A DNA stretch of 9,588 bases from contig JAUYSE010000213.1 of NCBI GenBank assembly GCA_030696465.1, positions 1-9,588 of the forward strand, given 5' to 3'. Each line of letters starts with the position of its first letter. The stretch's first letter is position 1. This DNA comes from Legionellaceae bacterium (GTDB lineage Bacteria > Pseudomonadota > Gammaproteobacteria > Legionellales > Legionellaceae). The notes under the pieces are model-generated. The model saw only the letters and a list, made by a program, of their open reading frames with translations, was not told the origin of the DNA and did no database searches. Made by a program: the position numbers and the translations under genes. Below, piece by piece: positions 7,544-9,588 of the stretch.

Positions 7544-8182
7544 TTAAGTTGTTTGATCTCCTATGCCACGAAATCCTTTAGCCAAAATATATGTTTCTCG
7601 CGAGCTGGCACGTGAAGAATCTGGTTTTCGCACCGTCACTCGCTTAAATAGCCCGCGCATGTTCTTCACTAGCATATCAAAACCTACGCCATGAAACACC
7701 TTAATAAACATTACTCCATCCGCTTTCAGCCACATCTGCGCAAAATCTAACGCAAGCTCGGCCAAATACATAGCGCGAGAAATATCTACTACAGCATTCC
7801 CGCTCATATTTGGCGCCATATCTGAAAGAAGAACATCCACCTTTCGCCCTAACAGGCAGTGATTCAATTTTTCCAGAACAGCTTCTTCACGGAAATCTCC
7901 TTGAATATAGTGTACCTGAGGGAGACTGTCCATAGGAAGTATATCGAGAGCGATAATACAACCTTTTCCTTGTAATTTTTCTACTACATATTGCGTCCAA
8001 CCACCTGGGGCAGCCCCTAAATCAACCACTACCATCCCTTGACGCAAAAACGATTCTTTTTCATCTATTTCTTTTAATTTATAGATTGCACGGCTTCGAT
8101 ATCCCTCTTTCTGCGCTTTTTTCACATAAACATCATTAAAATGATCACGTAGCCAACGACTACTGCTTTTGGAACGGGACAT
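7544..8182 (-). CDS. rlmE: 23S rRNA 2'-O-ribose methyltransferase RlmE (FtsJ/RrmJ)
   Basis: This SAM-dependent enzyme methylates the 2'-OH of U2552 in 23S rRNA (E. coli numbering) at a late step of 50S assembly. The protein has 212 residues, about the family length. The SAM-binding loop is VDLGAAPGGWTQ (53-64). The catalytic tetrad is fully visible: Lys35 (in RAIYKL), Asp121 (SDMAPN), Lys161 (FIKVF) and Glu196 (SRETY), each three residues lower than in the E. coli protein. The start ATG 8182-8180 has only a weak GAGA ribosome site. It is the first gene of the minus-strand run rlmE-ftsH-folP-glmM and is divergent from yhbY, as in E. coli, where rlmE and ftsH are heat-shock genes. A sigma-32-like promoter candidate lies at 8264-8291. 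Confidence 0.97.
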   Translation of the reverse strand: MSRSKSSSRWLRDHFNDVYVKKAQKEGYRSRAIYKLKEIDEKESFLRQGMVVVDLGAAPGGWTQYVVEKLQGKGCIIALDILPMDSLPQVHYIQGDFREEAVLEKLNHCLLGRKVDVLLSDMAPNMSGNAVVDISRAMYLAELALDFAQMWLKADGVMFIKVFHGVGFDMLVKNMRGLFKRVTVRKPDSSRASSRETYILAKGFRGIGDQTT

Positions 8183-8211
8183 AATATAAAAATCTCAAAG
8201 TTTAACTGCGT

Positions 8212-8240
8212 ACAATATATTTACACTATATAATACTCAA
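8212..8240 (-). promoter_or_regulatory. Candidate sigma-70 type promoter for rlmE
   Basis: On the minus strand, TTGAGT (8240-8235) and TATTGT (8217-8212) are separated by exactly 17 bp, each matching the consensus at four of six positions. Transcription would begin about 20-25 bp before the rlmE ATG. It overlaps the yhbY -10 candidate on the other strand, so the two directions could interfere. The region is AT-rich, so chance matches are likely. Confidence 0.28.
8229..8234 (+). promoter_or_regulatory. Candidate -10 element for yhbY
   Basis: A perfect TATAAT lies on the plus strand about 75 bp before the yhbY start. No convincing -35 hexamer is found 16-18 bp upstream (CTGCGT lies there). It is a plausible but incomplete promoter and would give a 5' leader of roughly 65 nt. 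Confidence 0.3.
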
Positions 8241-8263
8241 AACGCCTATCTTTTCCCAGAAAA

Positions 8264-8291
8264 AAATGGGATAATTCGACGCTCTTACAAT
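8264..8291 (-). promoter_or_regulatory. Candidate heat-shock (sigma-32-like) promoter for rlmE-ftsH
   Basis: On the minus strand ATTGTAA (8291-8285) and TCCCATTT (8271-8264) are 13 bp apart. The known E. coli sigma-32 consensus is CTTGAAA, 13-15 bp, CCCCATNT, so the match is five of seven and all but one of the fixed -10 positions. The E. coli orthologues rlmE and ftsH are sigma-32 genes, which makes the match more meaningful. The leader before rlmE would be roughly 75 nt and would begin near a small TCCCA/TGGGA hairpin (8255-8271 area). Confidence 0.38.
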
Positions 8292-8307
8292 TATTATCAA
8301 GCATTTA

Positions 8308-8574
8308 GTGAAAATTCAACTTAAAAAAGCTTTAAAAGCACAAGCCCATCATTTAAACCCCGTTATTTTAATTGGGAGTAAAGGCCTGTCTCCAACTGTC
8401 ATCGCAGAAACAGACTCCGCGTTGGAAACGCATGAACTTATTAAAATTAAAATAGCTGACACTGATAGAGAGAATCGCAAAAGTATCGCCATTCAACTCT
8501 GTGAAGCAACCTCTGCTGAATGCATCCAATCTATTGGCAAAATTTTTGTATTATATCGGTTGCGCTCTAAATAA
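8308..8574 (+). CDS. yhbY: YhbY-family ribosome-associated RNA-binding protein (CRM domain)
   Basis: This small 88-residue protein has a single CRS1-YhbY (CRM) domain, a KH-like RNA-binding fold linked in E. coli to pre-50S ribosomal particles. The family pattern is clear: LKAQAHHLNPVILIGSKGL (9-27) with the GSKG loop (23-26), HELIKIKI (42-49), DRENR (53-57) and the C-terminal IGKIFVLYR (76-84). The C-terminal tail is shorter than in E. coli (97 residues). The start is GTG at 8308-8310. No other start codon lies in frame upstream and there is no strong Shine-Dalgarno sequence, so weak or leader-dependent translation is possible. It diverges from rlmE, an arrangement conserved in E. coli and consistent with a shared role in ribosome assembly. 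Confidence 0.93.
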   Translation: MKIQLKKALKAQAHHLNPVILIGSKGLSPTVIAETDSALETHELIKIKIADTDRENRKSIAIQLCEATSAECIQSIGKIFVLYRLRSK

Positions 8575-8655
8575 CACACAGCTAGGATCGATCTGTCTGC
8601 ATGAGATCTCCCGCAGGGTTTTCCGTGGCTCTTTTCTGTGATCAAACTGGCTCGA

Positions 8656-8693
8656 GACGAGATTGAGTTTTTCACGTATGCCTCAATCGCGTC
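8656..8693. repeat. Twelve-base-pair inverted repeat (stem next to palindromic repeat copy 1)
   Basis: GACGAGATTGAG (8656-8667) and CTCAATCGCGTC (8682-8693) pair at 11 of 12 positions around a 14-base loop. The right arm is shared with the left end of the palindromic repeat at 8679-8751, so two alternative or consecutive stems meet at 8693/8694. The arm sequence GACGAGATT recurs at 8831-8839. Confidence 0.7.
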
Positions 8694-8751
8694 ATCCTCG
8701 CCTCCGCTGAACATACAATAACTACCGAAATAAGAATAGCGAGGATCCATA
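8679..8751 (-). repeat. Palindromic intergenic repeat, copy 1
   Basis: The arms ATCCTCGC (8694-8701) and GCGAGGAT (8739-8746) form a perfect 8-bp inverted repeat around a 37-base loop. Read on the minus strand, the unit starts TATGGATCCTCGCTA and ends GAGGATGACGCGATTGAGG. The same layout occurs on the plus strand at 8774-8847. It resembles the dispersed GTCATCC...GGATCCA intergenic repeats known from many proteobacteria. That family link is from memory and not confirmed. Confidence 0.7.
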
Positions 8752-8773
8752 GCATACTTAAATCACGCTTTCG

Positions 8774-8847
8774 TATGGATCTTCACTACTCATTTTCCGT
8801 GCCTTATTTACCTCTTTACGCGGTGAAGATGACGAGATTAGGGTATG
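8774..8847 (+). repeat. Palindromic intergenic repeat, copy 2 (inverted relative to copy 1)
   Basis: The arms ATCTTCAC (8779-8786) and GTGAAGAT (8823-8830) form a perfect 8-bp inverted repeat around a 36-base loop. The unit starts TATGGATCTTCACTA and ends GAAGATGACGAGATTAGGG, matching copy 1 closely at both ends. Where the arms differ between copies, both arms have changed together (C to T with G to A), so pairing is kept. A 22-bp spacer separates the two copies. Confidence 0.68.
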
Positions 8848-8885
8848 ACAGAAGGCTAGTGTTTATATTCTGGCTCGATTACTAT

Positions 8886-8943
8886 GCGCTGAGGGAGCGG
8901 AGCAGTTAAACAGTCTGTTCAACTGCTCCGCTTGCTCACGCGC
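8886..8943. repeat. Long near-perfect hairpin between convergent genes, possible bidirectional transcription stop
   Basis: The core AGCGGAGCAGTT (8896-8907) pairs perfectly with AACTGCTCCGCT (8921-8932). It extends outward through TGAG/CTCA and GCGC/GCGC, with only a 2x2 internal loop and one bulged C. An inner AACAG/CTGTT stem can also form. No T-run flanks it on either strand, so it lacks the tail of a standard intrinsic terminator. Its position just past the stop codon of the minus-strand gene suggests 3'-end formation or transcript protection. Confidence 0.65.
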
Positions 8944-8948
8944 ACGCC

Positions 8949-9588
8949 TTATCCTTTACTACTTAAGCTAGTGCCACCACCAGACTTGTGTCCAAGATGC
9001 TGTCGATAAGGTTGTCTCGGGGCCTCGGGCGGATATCCCAAGTTCTCTTGCACCATTTTTTCTACTACACGTAAATAATTATCACCCCAAGCACCAGGGT
9101 CATAATTGGTGATGACAATATTCCCACGCAAATTAATAATAGATTCAAATATTTTGCGTAATGCACTCTCTGTCCCTGCCAGACTAACTCGTATCTCTGC
9201 ATCAGCCGGCAAACCTAGTGCCGACAACTTTTCATCAAGTAAGGTAATTATTTTCTCGATCGTCCAATGCAATTTATTTTGCCCACCAGCTTCTGCAGCA
9301 AATGCTCCAGCTTTAGAAGTACCGTAAGCAAAACCAAAATCTACGATGGGATATACAAACTCAGTGCCTTCTTCTAATGTTTCTGGTTGATGAATCACTG
9401 GGGGTTTATTGGGCGGAAGCGTTGGGCTCACGACAAAAAGCAGCACTGAATCCCAAGAGCGCTGAATGATAGAGAGTAATTCAATTTTCTGCTTATTTTT
9501 AAAGCCTACACTAGAATCCTCTTCTTCGTCAGAGTATTCCTCTTCAGTGTCTTCCTCTGCAGTGTCTTCCTCTTCAGTGTCTTCCTCT
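8949..9588 (-). CDS. Unrecognised protein with acidic pentapeptide repeats, C-terminal part (runs off the right edge)
   Basis: The frame is open from position 9587 to the TAA at 8951-8949, giving 212 visible codons. The gene starts beyond the window. A GTG at 9446 could be read as a start, but the upstream frame stays open with protein-like sequence (LLSIIQRSWDS) leading into it, so it is almost certainly internal. Visible order: acidic tandem repeats EEDTE/EEDTA/EEDTE/EEYSD/EEEDS (1-25), a basic patch (FKNKQK), a hydrophobic segment IELLSI to SVLLFVVS (35-54), a Pro-rich stretch, then an alpha/beta-looking domain with IVDFGFAYG (81-89), AEIRVSLAG (130-138) and VITNYDPGAWG (158-168). The last residues are polar, Gly/Ser-rich and end SGGGTSLSSKG. 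I recognise no family. It converges on yhbY, and no partner gene is visible. Confidence 0.8.
   Translation of the reverse strand, partial: EEDTEEEDTAEEDTEEEYSDEEEDSSVGFKNKQKIELLSIIQRSWDSVLLFVVSPTLPPNKPPVIHQPETLEEGTEFVYPIVDFGFAYGTSKAGAFAAEAGGQNKLHWTIEKIITLLDEKLSALGLPADAEIRVSLAGTESALRKIFESIINLRGNIVITNYDPGAWGDNYLRVVEKMVQENLGYPPEAPRQPYRQHLGHKSGGGTSLSSKG
9528..9588 (-). repeat. Tandem 15-bp repeat encoding acidic pentapeptides
   Basis: The unit GAGGAAGACACTGAA (minus strand) occurs three times almost exactly between 9587 and 9543. The middle copy has GCA in place of GAA, and a diverged fourth unit runs to 9528. The copies stay in frame and encode EEDTE, EEDTA, EEDTE and EEYSD. The array reaches the window edge, so its total length is unknown. 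Confidence 0.85.

Larger units (their letters stand above)
8575..8948. other. Gene-poor, repeat-rich spacer between convergent genes
   Basis: These 374 bp separate the end of yhbY from the end of the unknown minus-strand gene. No open frame here looks like a real protein. The right two thirds are filled with inverted repeats (8656-8693, 8679-8751, 8774-8847 and 8886-8943), listed separately. The left part (8575-8650) has no clear secondary structure beyond a short GATCGATC palindrome near 8587. Confidence 0.75.

Noticed and set aside
8493..8750. 85-codon minus-strand frame beginning MDPRYSYFGSYC
   Set aside because: It overlaps the 3' end of yhbY antisense and is otherwise made of the palindromic repeat and its flank. 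Its protein-like look comes from the repeat, and it has no Shine-Dalgarno site or family match.
8886..8943. Calling the long hairpin a Rho-independent terminator
   Set aside because: Neither strand has a T-run after the stem; it is listed as a structural repeat instead.
9444..9446. GTG as the start of a 165-residue protein
   Set aside because: The frame continues open upstream to the window edge with coherent protein-like sequence and an in-frame acidic repeat, so the GTG is treated as internal.

Overview
The window looks like a chromosomal segment of an aerobic, fairly low-GC gammaproteobacterium (about 40% GC by eye). The block yhbY // rlmE-ftsH-folP-glmM has the same order and orientation as in Escherichia coli, and the GlmM, FolP and RlmE active-site residues fall at or near E. 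coli numbering. An AT-rich member of the Legionellales (Coxiella/Legionella relatives) would fit, but this is inference and the sequence alone does not settle it.

Layout, left to right. Positions 1-3249 hold three minus-strand respiratory genes, transcribed in the order tetraheme cytochrome c -> coxB (subunit II with a fused cytochrome c domain) -> coxA (N-terminal part; the rest lies beyond position 1). coxB and coxA overlap by ATGA. Together they encode a route for passing electrons from periplasmic c-hemes to the CuA site and then to the heme/copper core of a terminal oxidase. Positions 3341-8182 hold, also on the minus strand and transcribed right to left, rlmE (23S rRNA methyltransferase), ftsH (membrane AAA+ protease), folP (dihydropteroate synthase) and glmM (phosphoglucosamine mutase), with folP and glmM again overlapping by ATGA. 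The divergent gene yhbY (8308-8574, plus strand) shares a 125-bp promoter region with rlmE. That region contains a possible heat-shock (sigma-32-like) promoter facing rlmE-ftsH.

Positions 8575-8948 have no credible gene but are dense in structure: two related palindromic repeats in inverted orientation, an additional stem next to the first, and a 58-nt near-perfect hairpin between two convergent genes. The window ends in the C-terminal 212 codons of an unrecognised minus-strand protein whose visible start is a tandem acidic pentapeptide repeat (EEDTE/EEDTA).

Most of the window is conserved housekeeping. The less ordinary points are the tetraheme cytochrome with His in place of Met in its last heme domain, the Pro-to-Leu change in the GlmM phosphoserine loop, the repeat cluster, and the acidic-repeat protein. 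No tRNA, rRNA, CRISPR array or transposase gene was seen.
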